Shown: positions 41,601 through 52,131 of the stretch, piece after piece
Numbering within the stretch: position 1 is the first letter of the stretch
Layout of the letters: each line of letters starts with the position of its first letter
Assembly: GCA_934045075.1 (NCBI GenBank)
Contig: OW203751.1
Span: forward strand, 2,305,822-2,369,821
DNA: 64,000 nucleotides
DNA from: Yponomeuta sedellus
Lineage: Eukaryota > Arthropoda > Insecta > Lepidoptera > Yponomeutidae
Direction of reading: 5' to 3'
Notes under the pieces: model-generated
Seen by the model: only the letters and a program-made list of their open reading frames with translations
Told to the model about the DNA's origin: nothing
Databases searched by the model: none
Translations under genes and position numbers: made by a program

Positions 41601-42035
41601 AGCTTGCCTGAAACGCGGTTCAAAAAATGTGTTAAGTACACTTTGCGCCAAAAGGGGTACTATAACATAAAGGATTATTTAGATGACAATGATGTCTGGA
41701 ATTAAAGTCAGTACACTGCACAAGTTCTATGATTTATAATAATTATGTAAACTCTAAATTAAGGTCTTTGAAAAGACTAAGTTTGGAGTTTTTCTGTCCA
41801 TGACAATGATGTCTGGAATTAAAGTCAGTACAAAGCAAGAGTTCTAAGTTTTATAAATTATGTAAACTCTGTTAATTAAGGTCTTCGAAAAGACTAAGTT
41901 TGGAGTTTATCTGTGCATTTTTCTCCAAACTGATCTAGTATTTGAAATGGATACCTAGTTTGAATTGTAACGTTCATTAAGCCGCAGTTTCTGCGCTACT
42001 TTGAATAAAACCTTTTCATTTAATTTCATAGAAAA
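41601..42035 (+). repeat. Family C repeat with an internal tandem duplication
   Basis: GCTTGCCTGAAACGCGGTTC to AATAAAACCTTTTCATTT. A block of about 117 bp beginning TGACAATGATGTCTGGAATT occurs twice in a row (about 41685 and 41801). Confidence 0.7.
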
Positions 42036-42365
42036 GAAAGAAAGATAAATCAAATTTCACTTGTGCGGGAATTATTCCTTGAGGTAGACTCTTAAAGTCT
42101 TAAAAATATGACATAGGCTACTTTTTATACCGGGAGGACTTGCATCAGAATTCCCCCAGTTGCATTGGCATTTACGTCTACGTAATGAGATATTTATCCA
42201 GCGTCCAGTGGCATCGTCACTAGTCGGCCTAGTCCATAGGACAGACTCGTCAATACGTGCCGAGCCACGCTAACGTGCTCCGCAATACGTGCGGAGCACG
42301 TTATCGTATAGTATTAAGATCCAAATTCGCAAAACCTAACTGTGAAATTAAACGAAGTCATTGAT
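42036..42365. other. Intergenic sequence
   Basis: Contains the short inverted pair ACGTGCTCCGC / GCGGAGCACGT near 42271-42301. Otherwise unassigned. Confidence 0.3.
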
Positions 42366-42445
42366 AAAAGCCTGCACTGGGGATCGAACCTGGGTCTCTC
42401 GCTTGAGAGTGCATTGTTCAACCCACTGGACTACCACCGCTAATA
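42366..42445 (-). mobile_element. SINE I-like tRNA head
   Basis: On the minus strand AGCGGTGGTAGTCCAGTGGG, GCAAGCGAGAGACC-type anticodon arm region and B box GGTTCGATCCC. The body is absent. Confidence 0.6.
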
Positions 42446-42837
42446 GGTCAATAAAACAATAAAATGTTTGAAGAAATCGCAAAAGTATATAGTAACTTTT
42501 GGTCCCAATTTTGCGGAGTTTAACCACTGTGCGTTGGCCGTGTCAAACAAGTATAAGCTAAAGGCGTGAACGCATGTCACCGGCAGAATGCCCCGTGTGG
42601 TGACCGCTTTATTTATTTCATTCATTCGTTCACACTTCCGGAAAGGTGACCTGCCCTCGGGGCTTTTGTGGGTCAGAGATTGTCGCAATATTTTTGTACT
42701 CCACATGCCTACTTTGTTTTCTCTGTTTCGTACTTTTGTGAAGTTGCTTTAGCAATCGATATCAATCCGTGTTTGTCCCCACTGCTGGGGCGCGGGTCAC
42801 TATAAGGCTTACGTTAATAGGCTGAAAAAGCGTATTT
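42446..42837. other. Intergenic sequence
   Basis: A 5S SINE scrap (TGTCCCCACTGCTGGGGCGC, minus) sits at 42774. The rest is unrecognised, with a GC-richer patch at 42570-42670. Confidence 0.3.
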
Positions 42838-43165
42838 ATTTATGATTTTCTGCGAAGTGCTCTGCTACTGGAAGTTAGCAGATCATTTTGTCAAGTGATT
42901 TTTTTTGAGTAAAATCACTAGAACTATTTCTAAAATGTATCAGGAACTGTAGAACTCAACTGCATGCTGCGAGAACTCTCATTTGTTATTGATTTTCTGC
43001 AAAATGATCTGCTATGGGAAATTAGCAGATCATTTTTCGATTAAGTTTTTTTAAGGACAAAACGCCAGAACTATTTCTGAGACCTACCAGGAACTATAGA
43101 ACTCTGCTGCATGCGACAAGAACTCTAATTTTTTCATGATCAGCTGGACAATGATCTGCTAAGTT
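42838..43165. repeat. Tandem pair of about 148-bp units with GATCTGCTA motifs
   Basis: Units at about 42841 and 42989 share GATTTTCTGC, TTAGCAGATCATTTT, AGAACTATTTCT, CAGGAACT and GAACTC with CTGCATGC. A third start (CATGATCAGCTGGACAATGA TCTGCTA) follows at 43135. AGCAGATCA appears inverted within the units. Confidence 0.7.
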
Positions 43166-43354
43166 CACTGACATGGTCTCTTCCTGTATATCGCAGGAAG
43201 GTTAGGCCATAATCCATCACGAGGGTTAAACTAAGTGTTACCTCACTTACAGGCAGTCACAACATGCACCGTTAGTATCAAGTTGTTTGAGGACTTAATG
43301 TGTTAATTCGTTATCATCACACTACCAAACGATCACATCACACTTCTCACTAAT
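43166..43354. other. 5S SINE scrap and unassigned DNA
   Basis: CGCAGGAAGGTTAGGCCATA at about 43192 belongs to a minus-strand 5S SINE. The remainder is not recognised. Confidence 0.4.
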
Positions 43355-43553
43355 ATTTTAAGGTGAAAGTTTGTGGGTATGTATGTTTGTTACTTCTTCA
43401 AGTCTAAAAGGCTGGAGCGATTTTAATAAAATTTGGTATGGAGTTAGCTGATACCCTGGATTAACACATAGGCTACGTTTCACTGCGGGAAAAATTCTTA
43501 TTCCCATGGGAAAATCAATAAACCTCGGGTAACACCGCGAGGCACAACTAGTT
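43355..43553 (+). mobile_element. Helitron-like non-autonomous element
   Basis: AGGTGAAAGTTTGTGGGTAT to GAGGCACAACTAGT. Closely related to 12986-13194. Confidence 0.6.
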
Positions 43554-43675
43554 GCATCTGTAACTTTACAAATGGACATAACATAGAAAACAAAGTTATT
43601 GGTAGCTTGCTGGGATCCGAAACCACGACTTGCCAAATGAGAAGACGCTTTAGCGCTCCGCCCTTGCCACAGCAT
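43554..43675 (-). mobile_element. SINE J head fragment
   Basis: AACATAGAAAACAAAGTTAT, reversed degenerate B box GATCCGAAACCAC and GCTCCGCCCTTGCCAC. Confidence 0.45.
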
Positions 43676-44959
43676 TAAAGAAAGGCCTTAAACGAATCAA
43701 AAACCCTACCCACGTATTGGCTCAATTGGCACGGACATTTTATTTTATAGGTTATATTATTCTAACCTATAAAATGTGAAAAAAACAAATACGCCACCCC
43801 AGAAGTGACTAGAGAATCAATAGCCAACAGATGGCGCCAAAAAGTCGGCTCGTGAAGTTCGTGGTGGCCTGTTAGTTGAAGAAGGTGCTCCTAAGCGGAG
43901 ATCACCAACTACGGTGGTGAGTATTCGTACTGGAAGCGTGGCACGCACGCTCCCGCCAAAATTGCAATAAACAGACTAAATCTAAGGAAGTGTGACAGAA
44001 GGTCGGTTCTGGATTAATTTATTAAAAATAAAATTCATTAAGAAATACGTTTTTTTTAATTGTATTTACACGTATTCTAAAATGTGTCCTGGCTTGCAAA
44101 CTAGGATAGCCATGCTATGATAGTGTAGCCATTTATTGTAGCACAGTGAATGACTACGCTACATTTAAACACTATTTAGCAAAGGTGCATGCTGCGGCAA
44201 TCATAATAGCCTAGGCTCTTAACTTAAAACCCTTTATGTTTTATAACTACGATTTATTAGTTTACTAGTTACTGGTTCTCCTAATTAAATAAATACACTT
44301 TAAAAAACGTCAAGAATTTTAAGAAGAATTTAGAATAGAATAGAAAAACATTTATTCAAATACCACAACACACATAAAAACTTAAAAATAATAACATGGC
44401 CAGTAAAAGAACACACTTCAGGTAAGAAATACCAATAATTACAGTAATTTTATAAAATAAATGCATACAGACAACAAAATGAGCTTAGCTGGTGGAGGAG
44501 CTGTGTGTCATGGTACCAGAAAAGGTTCTAGACTCAGCATATGTCCCAGGTTGTCAGTGGACAACCAGTGACGCTGGTATTCTGCTAGAACCTGTTTAAG
44601 TGACGTACGAACAATCAACGCAAGCATTTGTAATAGAGAACCAAAAATACCTGTCTACGTTAAAGCAGTGTTGAAATTTATAAATGTATGGTAAATTAGT
44701 AGCACGACAGATTATAATTCATAAGAATGAAATAGACAATAAATTATTTCGTTATTATTTTGGGACAACAAGTCAGGAAATAGGACACAGATTAATTAAT
44801 TGTTTCATATAGATAAAGTCGAGCGTTGTGATGAGAGTGTTTTCAGCGCAGGGGATAAATATAAAATAAATCAGGTGAGACAAGTGTTATTGAAGCGCAC
44901 TGGGGTGTATTTCTTTTTTACTTGTTTTGACTTTGTTTATCATTAATTTAAAATTGTTA
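43676..44959. other. Intergenic sequence, little recognised
   Basis: Contains the inverted ATTTTATAGGTTA / TAACCTATAAAAT at about 43738-43777 and a LINE-tail-like AGAATAGAATAGAAAAACAT at 44333. No gene found. Confidence 0.35.
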
Positions 44960-45240
44960 TCTTATGTCACCTTATTTTTTTGTATGGACAATAAGTATTC
45001 TTTTAGTTTTAATTTAAATGTGTAAATAGATTTTATAATTCTCAAAGGCGGAGGGATATTGTTCCAGCATTTGGAAGCTGCGTATCTAAAGCTTCCCCGA
45101 AAAGCGATAGTTTTATGAGAAGGACAGAGAATATAACACATTCTACGTTGACTATATGCAGAAGATAAAGAGTCCGAGGACCACTTGAGTTTGTCGTACA
45201 AATACTTGGGGGAACCCGACTTGACAACGCCAAAAAGTAA
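44960..45240 (-). pseudogene. LINE reverse transcriptase C-terminal relic (CR1/jockey-like)
   Basis: The minus-strand frame contains SPKYLYDKLKW, then FRGSFRYAASKCWNNIPPPL and FKLKLKEYLLS before a stop. The pattern F-x-A-x-x-x-W-N-x-[IL]-P...F-K-x-x-L-K-x-[YH]-L is the typical C-terminus of non-LTR retrotransposon polymerases. The frame is open for about 90 residues but lacks the catalytic domain upstream, so it is a 5'-truncated copy. Confidence 0.7.
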
Positions 45241-45337
45241 ACAGTAATTTAGGAAGTTAGAGCAAACAATCAGTTTACTTACCTAGGTACTTAGACTTAG
45301 GATTAGCGAAGGACAACATAAAAAGTCGATATTCAGC
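45241..45337. other. Short unassigned stretch
   Basis: Nothing recognised between the LINE relic and the next SINE. Confidence 0.3.
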
Positions 45338-45562
45338 AAAAAAATGCCTCTGACTTGGTTTAACGACTACCATCTAACGTCGACGGCAGCCGGCACCAAC
45401 TGCTTAGCGTGGCTTGCGAAGCACGGATCCGCTTGGAAAAATGCCACTAGTTTTAGTCTTAGACGGTTACCAATGCATGCACTGAACGCGCCCTATGTTG
45501 CTTAACATTCGTGATCGCTTAAGATCACTCAGGAAGCCGGGGCTACGAGCGATTTAAGATCT
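45338..45562 (-). mobile_element. 5S-rRNA-derived SINE, 5S-rich head variant
   Basis: On the minus strand: GCCCCGGCTTCCTGAGTGAT, GATCACGAATGTTAAGCAAC, GGGCGCGTTCAGTGCATGCA. The body runs to TTAAACCAAGTCAGAGGC. Same subfamily as 7200 and 37485. Confidence 0.7.
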
Positions 45563-45805
45563 TGTGCGTAAAATATTACTAAAAATACTAGTACCTACTT
45601 CGATGCACCAGATGCACCAAAATGTGTGTCGTGCTTCTGTTCGTATGACACTCTATAGCAGACGTCAAAAACACGCGCGTTCAAAAACATATTGTGCCGC
45701 GTTTGATCTGGCGCTTGGTTTATCGTCCACTTACGATTTTTGAACGGCTTAGGGGTGGTAAGGCTGGGGGTGTACTGCGCGCAAAATATCCATGTTTTTA
45801 TTTTA
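45563..45805. other. Unassigned sequence
   Basis: Nothing recognised; short ACTAGTACC and GATGCACCA repeats only. Confidence 0.3.
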
Positions 45806-46012
45806 AAACTAGCTGACCCAACGAACTTCGTACCGCCTAACAGTCGATTCTTTATTTTTTTATTTTTCTCTCCGTAAGAACCATCCTCGAAATGTCAAGG
45901 AATATTCTAAAAAAAGCGAAATTAGCGATTAGCGAAATCGGTTGAGCTACTCTCGAGATTTGCGCTTACCAACACATTCATCGATTCATTTTTATATTTT
46001 AAAATATTGTTT
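45806..46012 (-). mobile_element. Helitron-like non-autonomous element
   Basis: AACTAGCTGACCCAACGAAC through CTCTCGAGATTTGCGCTTAC to ATTTTTATATTTTA. The reverse of the 12611-12985 family. Confidence 0.6.
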
Positions 46013-46111
46013 ATCTGTCTATATTATTTTTTTATTTTTAGGACAGGTTACACTTGACCCCAGTCACGCCTAATGGTAAGCGAAGACGGGGTTTACGATG
46101 CTACGTGCTTA

Positions 46112-46300
46112 CAGTCTGTTAGCATTTAGAATATACCTCGGCTACTATCGATAGAATCGGAAATATTCGTGTAATAGAAATATCGGAACTAATATGACAC
46201 TTAATTTCGAAATCAGAACTCGATCATCAGTACGAAAACCGGCCAAAACCGAAGCCTACTCTAGAGCCCGATGTATATTCTTAAAGCTAAACAGACTGTA
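46112..46300. mobile_element. Tc1/mariner-type MITE (family E), 189 bp
   Basis: CAGTCTGTTAGCATTTAGAA and, inverted, TCTTAAAGCTAAACAGACTG, with TA at 46110-46111 and 46301-46302. Uninterrupted version of the 20185-20627 element. Confidence 0.85.
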
Positions 46301-47999
46301 CCTGATATAGTTCTAGAGAGAACTAAGATTTCCGCACGCCTTATATTGTGTCTTTGTACGAGTACGTAGCAAGCGCTTCCTCTTCGGCCCCTTTACTGGG
46401 GCTGACACAAGGGCTTTCCATTTATCTCTATTCAGGTCTAGACATGGTGTCTCTAGCCAAGTTACTCCCTCCTCCTTCGTCTCAGAGAGAATGGGTCTCT
46501 TCAACGTCTGGAACGGTCTTTCTGGTTCTCGTGAGCCTCCGGCGGGCTTCCAATCGGGAGCCACCTTCGGAATGTGGTGATCTTGGGCTAGGGGTTTTAG
46601 TTTTGTAATATGCCAGAGGTCTGCATTTGAGTAGTAGTAAGCGGTAAGGTATTGTAACATAGGTACCTGATTCCTCTGTGCTGATACTCAGATTTCCTCA
46701 CGATGTATTCCTTCACGGTTAGCAAGTGGTACTGCTACTAAACTTCATAAATGTACGTAACTTAGAAGTTCAAAGTCATCCACTTCAAATAATCGAGTAA
46801 AGAAATAATAATTTAATAATAATTTATTATAATGACAAAAACTAAAATGTGTTGATTCTGTCGGAAACCCAATATGGTAATTAGTATTTCTTTAAGGAAT
46901 GATGACAATATAATAAATCTACCTAATTATTATAAATCATAATTGAAAATTTTTAATTAAATTTTTTTGAACAAATTGTTTCTATAATGTAAGAAAAATT
47001 TTTTTTTATCTCTACAATGTAAGTACTAGTCTTTTTTTTAAACAAGATCATTACATAATAAAATTATGGTGTGGTATTTTACTTTTTTCTATTTAGTGTA
47101 CGAGGGAGTCTTTTTAAAAAAAACCAGCCACACTACACTGCGACATTTGAATGGGGAATTTTCGTCGCATTACTCTGTACGTCACCAGCTTTATTTCCTG
47201 AGGCGATTTCGTTTATTTAAAAGAGAGGGTGTGTTTAGATTCTGCCGCCCATTTGCCGTCTTTCCTATGCATGAGGTTAAAGCCGTGGAGGAGTCAGCGA
47301 CCGTCATGGCCCGGCTACGCTATAATAGCTCTTGTAACGGCTAAGAATAAAGGCGAGGGTTTTACAAAGTGGCTATGATTCCACGGAGACTCTTGTCAAG
47401 TTTCTGATGGTTGCTTGCGGGTATAAAAATCTTTCCTTGTTATGTAGAGGTAATTGGAGGTAACATGCATAGATTTCTTTATTTTGCCTATAAACGTGCA
47501 GAGCGTATTTTTTTTATTAAGGATGACCAACAACAGTTCTCTCCAATAACTTAGATGTCATGTGTTCGATCCAAGGATGTTTGATTCCATGGGATCGAAA
47601 GACATTTATTTTTCCTTTTGAATCCTATATATATGGGATTTAAGTGCACTAATAAAACATGGGTTAGCTTCGATCCTATTTTAGTTTTGAACGGATTCTA
47701 AGACATTGTTTTAACCTCTGACTGCCTTCCTGGTACTTTATGAATGAATAAATCCCTTATTCCCTACCGACCAACCTTTAGTTATTGATCTGAGCGACCA
47801 ACTAATCGGATCAACTAGTTGCTTCGATCGGAAATCAGTACGTGGTTTATATAAAAAATATATAAAAAAAATTGTAAAACGCCACGTGCACAGGTAACCA
47901 CAACTTGCGTAAGTAGTTAGTTAACAAAAAATGCTATGAAGTGGGTAGTCCCACATAGTAAAAAATACAATATTAATTATGTAACTTACACATGTGTCG
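46301..47999. other. Intergenic sequence, mostly unrecognised
   Basis: 46660-46790 has a weak SINE J body (GATTTCCTCACGATGTATTC, minus). Frames of 86-115 residues at 46313-46660 and 92 residues at 47066-47344 have no recognisable domain and are probably chance. The stretch 47660-47850 is AT-rich without repeats I can name. Confidence 0.35.
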
Positions 48000-48004
48000 A
48001 TACA

Positions 48005-48345
48005 TATCAAAGGTGCCTAAGTCCACTATAGTAACGAATGAATGTTTTGGATTGGCCGGATTCTTGGTACATAAAATTAAATATTGTTTTGGATGAAACC
48101 AGCTTAAGTCCTCTGTAACTGGTGGAAATAAGGCTCAAAATATTCGTTTTGTTTTCATACAAACCTAAGTCACAACGTCATTGGAAATCGAACTCGCCTA
48201 AAGCCCTGTATAGTGTCATGGCTGCAGTTGTTGGCGTTACATTACATCAAACCGGCCTAAGTCACATTGTATTTTTTCAGATTCGCTTATGTCCAATAAC
48301 AGTTGCTTTCAAACAAACCAAAAGTGCTTAAGTCCAAAATAAAAA
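48005..48345. repeat. Reiterated CCTAAGTCC-type motif locus
   Basis: Variants of SCYTAAGTCM occur near 48015 (GCCTAAGTCC), 48104, 48166, 48198, 48253, 48284 and 48329 (GCTTAAGTCC), spaced 30-90 bp apart in otherwise unrelated sequence, all on one strand. A further GACTTAAGTGC lies at 48503. Same style as 558-1262 and 52553-53998. Confidence 0.6.
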
Positions 48346-48389
48346 CCGGTTTAATTTAAAGTCTGACGGTTGTTTCACCCATTTTTTTG

Positions 48390-48623
48390 ACAATGTTACC
48401 AGTAGACATTATTATGAGAGTGTTGGTAGTATTGCTCTGTATTCAAGAGTCATGGATAAAGCAAACAGAAACAAATGCGTTTTCCCAGAAGTTGTTTATG
48501 CGTGACTTAAGTGCGTTTGATAAGTATCGACACACATATCCCAGATACTCCCCAGCATTGATCAGCTCGGCTCTTTTATTTCGTTCACCATTTATTTCGT
48601 GGCAACCTTTGAGTCATGTTTAA
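48390..48623 (+). pseudogene. Possible decayed transposase fragment
   Basis: A 78-residue frame contains FDKYRHTYPRYSPALISSAL. The RYSPALxSxAL segment is reminiscent of a segment in THAP/P-type transposases (YSPxxxxFAL). No start context, no catalytic residues and no neighbouring coding sequence. It follows directly on the motif locus at 48005-48345. Weak assignment; it may be chance. Confidence 0.25.
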
Positions 48624-49257
48624 AATGTAAAATAATTCAAAATCAATAGGAAGTGTTAAATGTTAATGTGATATAAAACAAAAATGAATATTAAAATCGA
48701 TGATATGACATTAATTTACAATTTTAATTTAAACTAAGTCAACTTGGTACGTTAAGATATAACACAAAAGCATGTTTATGTATATACTTAGACTAATGGG
48801 TTTTATTTAATGTTTCTTTTCTTTTTCCCGCCTTATTTTGCCTCGTTTTCTATAAGTTTTTTTTTTGTTTTTCCTTATACGTTTTTTTTTTCTTCTCCAT
48901 TTCTTTTTTTTTCTCAATTAAAGCCCATTCACATGAAATCACTAACCTTTTTACCATAAACGCAGTCAAAAATTAATAAAACTAATAATTAAAAAAAAAA
49001 AATTTAATTAAATTTAAACAGTTAAAAAAAATTACAATTTTAAAATTACACACAATGTCGTGTTTACTCCGACGCCTTATCTCTGTTTACTCCGACGAGT
49101 AGTCACAAGCAAGGCGCCGGGGTACAAAATAAGAGTATAATAAAAATTAAAATTATTAATAAAATTACAATTATTATAAGAAATACTTAAGCCACCCCTC
49201 GCTCGGACTGACCAGAGTTAAATTTAATAAAAACAGTTACAATTTATAATTTACACT
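48624..49257 (-). other. Low-complexity T/A-rich DNA and 3' flank of the R1-type relic
   Basis: Strong poly-T tracts on the plus strand (48850-48920) would be poly-A for a minus-strand retroelement. 49040-49257 may be 3' UTR of the relic next to it. Confidence 0.4.
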
Positions 49258-50140
49258 CGGGCTAAAACCGGCCCCAATTCGCCCTTGAGGCCGCGCGCGT
49301 CACCCCAGGGCGAAGGCAAGGAAGGCCTCTCGACTCTTGGAGTCGGCCATGAAGGCGGCGAACGCCTCGCACCTCACCGCTCTTTCCAGGCGTATCTCGC
49401 AATCGGCCCTAGCAGCTCCGAAACGGGGACACTCCTCCAGCAGGTGCTCCAGCGTTTCGGGAGTCTCGTCATCACAGATGCAGGACGGACTCCCCGCGAG
49501 CTTGAACCTGTGGAGGTACGCTCGAAAGCCGCCGTGCCCTGTAAGGAGCTGCGCCTTGGCATTGCACATTGTGAGTTTGCCAAGGACTTTGTGGGCCGAT
49601 GCAACGTCCGGGAAGAAGAGCGAGGTGACGCGGCTTGTGGCAGACTCGATGTAGCGGGTCTGCCACTTTGCCACTGTCTCCCGTCTCACCTGCAGTTTTG
49701 CGTGTGAGACGGGATACAGGTCGTAGGCTGCCGCGTCTTTGCGGGACAATGCCGCCCTCTTCCGCGCGTTCGTTGCCGAGGATCCCGACGTGGGCCTTGA
49801 TCCAGTAAAACCGGATCAGGCCCCCGTTTTGCTGGATATCCGCCAGCTGGCCGTGAATCTTCACGGCCAGCGGGTGTGTGGGCGAAGTATTTCTGAGCAA
49901 CTCCAGAGCTGATCTGGAGTCGCTCAGAACACTCGCCTTGATGGGAACGGGTCCCCCGGCAACGAGGTCGAGAGCCTTAGAGATCGCCACCATCTCCGCT
50001 TGGAAGACGGTGGCGAATCCCTGCAGCCTGAACCCCCTGGTGCGGACCTCAGCGCCGCCCATCCACAGTGTGACCGCTCCCCCCGCCTTGCCCTCAATCT
50101 TGCTGCCGTCCGTATAGGCCCTAGGCCAGTCGTCGGGTCA
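49258..50140 (-). pseudogene. R1-clade LINE relic: RNase H domain and C-terminal zinc motif, frameshifted
   Basis: Read on the minus strand from about 50135: AYTDGSK (first RNase H Asp), then FQAEMVAISKALDL (Glu), LSDSRSALELL (Asp) and IKAHVGILGNERAEE (His block). The frame then shifts near 49750. The second frame runs to a stop at about 49300 with KWQTRY, LTGHGGFRAYLHRFKL and a zinc-binding C-x-C-x9-H-x4-C set (CIC...H...C) in DDETPETLEHLLEECPRF. This order is that of R1-clade non-LTR retrotransposon polymerases. The polymerase and endonuclease parts are absent (5' truncation at 50140, where a 5S SINE begins). GC content is far above its surroundings, suggesting a fairly recent insertion despite the frameshift. 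Confidence 0.85.
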
Positions 50141-50325
50141 TCGAGGAGGGTTAGGCTAAACTCCACCAAGGGGGCCATGTCCGGATTGGTGGAGAAACAT
50201 TATTCAGCCTATAAACATCCCCCTGCAGTGACAGACCTTCTCTTAGAGAGAGTGCACGTGGCGTTTTACAATTTTCAGGGACCCGTGACCCTCGGTGGGG
50301 ACATAATAGGTTGATCATGAAGATT
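50137..50325 (+). mobile_element. 5S-rRNA-derived SINE 3' part with SINE J scrap inside
   Basis: AGGGTTAGGCTAAACTCCAC with CCATGTCCGGATTGGTGGAG, a J-type CAGTGACAGACCTTCTCTTA, then GGTGGGGACATAATAGGTTG. Composite and rearranged. Confidence 0.45.
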
Positions 50326-50339
50326 TTTTCTCTACCTAT

Positions 50340-50565
50340 ACTTAAAAATGGCTTACATTTGGGCATTTGGGAGCCTGAGGATGCTTCGTGTTAGAGGCGA
50401 AACGCGTCGCGTGTTTTCTCACACAAGTATTGGTGTTGGTGGTGGTGTGTTCGTGTCCTGCTTCTGCTTGAAAAAGTAGGAGGGAGGGCGGTGCATTAAC
50501 TAACCGCATGGTGCTTGTGGGATTTTTGGCGGAATTTAGCAAAGTAATTTTAACATTTTAAATGC
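50340..50565 (+). repeat. Family N repeat
   Basis: GAGCCTGAGGATGCTTCGTG, CACACAAGTATTGGTG, GAAAAAGTAGGAGGGAGGGC, ACTAACCGCATGGTGCTTGT and GGCGGAATTTAGCAAAGTAA. A second copy at 62005-62420 is interrupted by an RTE-tailed element. Class unknown. Confidence 0.6.
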
Positions 50566-51027
50566 TATTATGGATTTCCGCAAAGTACCGCCTGATTCTA
50601 TACAACATCTTAAAAATGGCTTATCTTTCCTTACCTCTCTCTCTCTTACCTCTCCCTCTGCCGTAATAATTTGCAAGAGCAAAGATCATCAATATGCCAC
50701 CGGCAGCTGTTTATCGCGCACAAATGCATGACAAATCCGCGCAATTCGGTCACGTGACCGGCACGTGGCGGCAAACGTCAGCTGGTGTGCGAGCGAGACG
50801 CCCTGGCGAGTGAGAAAGGGACGCCGACACAGTGCGTTTAAGAACTTGGCGGGGTGGTGACGAGAATTGTTTATTCGGAATTTCGGGTTTATTGATTTGG
50901 CGATGGTTTTAGATCTGTAAACATTAGTTTTGGTGGCGATAAGTGGTTTGGTGGTGAAACGTAACGTAGGACGTTCTATGACACCCTAGTCGTAGAAGCC
51001 AGAAACCAACCCATTTTATTCTATTTT
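50566..51027. other. Unique-looking intergenic DNA with E-box palindromes
   Basis: No repeat recognised. It contains the palindrome CGGTCACGTGACCG (50747-50760) directly followed by GCACGTGGCGG, and CAGCTGGTGTGCG nearby. CACGTG is the core for bHLH/bHLH-ZIP factors. Confidence 0.4.
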
Positions 51028-51112
51028 ATGTGCGATGCAGGAAGAGACCTTCGCAAGGCACCTTAAGCCGTCGGTGCCGACTGTCATGTAATGGCAGTCG
51101 TTGAGACATGTC
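51028..51112 (+). mobile_element. 5S-rRNA-derived SINE fragment
   Basis: TTCGCAAGGCACCTTAAGCC and TGTCATGTAATGGCAGTCGT, with scrambled edges. Confidence 0.5.
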
Positions 51113-51229
51113 ATGTAGTAAGACTAAATATAGCAATGCTATTTTCTCGCACAAACTCTCCCAGTGTAGTAATTGTTGTAGTTACACCTGTTTCCGCAAT
51201 TAGCCTTATAGTTGGGCCATTCTATGTTT

Positions 51230-51505
51230 ATACACTTCAGACACTAGGCTTTCCTCACAATGTTTTCCTTCACGGCTAGCGAGTAGTATTGCTACTGTAA
51301 GCTCATAAATGTCATCATCATCATCATTTCAGCCTATTGCAGTCCACTGCTGGACATAAGCCTCCCCCAGGGTGCGCCACAAGACCCGATCTCCCGTTTG
51401 CGCCATCCAGTCACCACCAGCCACCTTTTTCAGGTCACCGGTCCAACCGGCCGGCGTCCGGGCGTCCTACACTACGCTTGCCGAGTCGTGGTCTCTAGGT
51501 AGGCC
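51230..51505 (-). mobile_element. SINE J fragment and divergent RTE tail
   Basis: 51235-51300 is SINE J body (GGCTTTCCTCACAATG). 51315-51505 is the reverse of an RTE 3' end with tail CATCATCATCATC, CAGTCCACTGCTGGACATAA, and a C-terminal coding remnant differing from the common subfamily. Confidence 0.65.
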
Positions 51506-51559
51506 AGTTGGTAATAAAGAGAGAGAGAGTGGACTGTATAATGAGAGAGTGTAATATTT

Positions 51560-51850
51560 AATTGCACCTCTGCTCCTTACGGATCGAACAGAAAAAGTCA
51601 TCAAAAAATGACTCATACGTTGGCCGTGAAGGGCCAACGTGTGCATGCTGTGTCGTAGACATTCTGCCGCCCGGCAAAGTTAATCCGTAGGTAGGGGACA
51701 GAACATTCGAGAACCCGTCTACTCCAAATTAATGTACTCGACTTAAAAAACAAAGTCATTGTGTACATGAGGGGATTCGAACCTACGACCTCCCGGTTGA
51801 GAAACCGGTACGACCGCTCTCTACCAGTGTAAGCGAGCCTCGGCCTCGAG
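51560..51850 (-). mobile_element. Family C-associated hairpin piece and SINE J head
   Basis: 51565-51660 is the inverse of 3580-3690, with the hairpin GTTGGCCGTGAAGGGCCAAC. 51745-51840 contains reversed B box GGATTCGAACCTACGACC and a tRNA-like arm (CGGTTGAGAAACCGG). Confidence 0.55.
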
Positions 51851-51979
51851 CGAGTCTTCGCCCCCAGAGAGATAAAAGACGCTCCGATAAGATATAAAAT
51901 GCATACTCTGCATTTGACATATTCATTCATTCAATTTACAATGGAGGCGGGCGCTTTCATGTAAACCACTTTCTTTTAA

Positions 51980-52131
51980 GTGGATATGGAAGCGGGCGGT
52001 AGCCTTGTTGGTAGAAGAAGGGACTCGGCAGCGAGGGACCAGGTTCAATTCCGTGCGCGGGCATGTACAGACTTCATAAGAAATAACATGTACAAGGGCG
52101 AGCTTATCTCTGAAAGAGATTTCTTCCAGCA
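51980..52131 (+). mobile_element. SINE I-like head and LINE 3'-end fragment
   Basis: GCGGTAGCCTTGTTGGTAGA, GGTTCAATTCCGTGC and CATGTACAGACTT resemble a SINE head. Then GTACAAGGGCGAGCTTATCT and GAGATTTCTTCCAGC form the LINE tail into which the LTR element inserted. Confidence 0.5.

Noticed and set aside
46313..47344. Frames of 86-115 residues as possible host genes
   Set aside because: No recognisable domain, no splice-flanked conservation signal and both strands open by chance; kept as unassigned.
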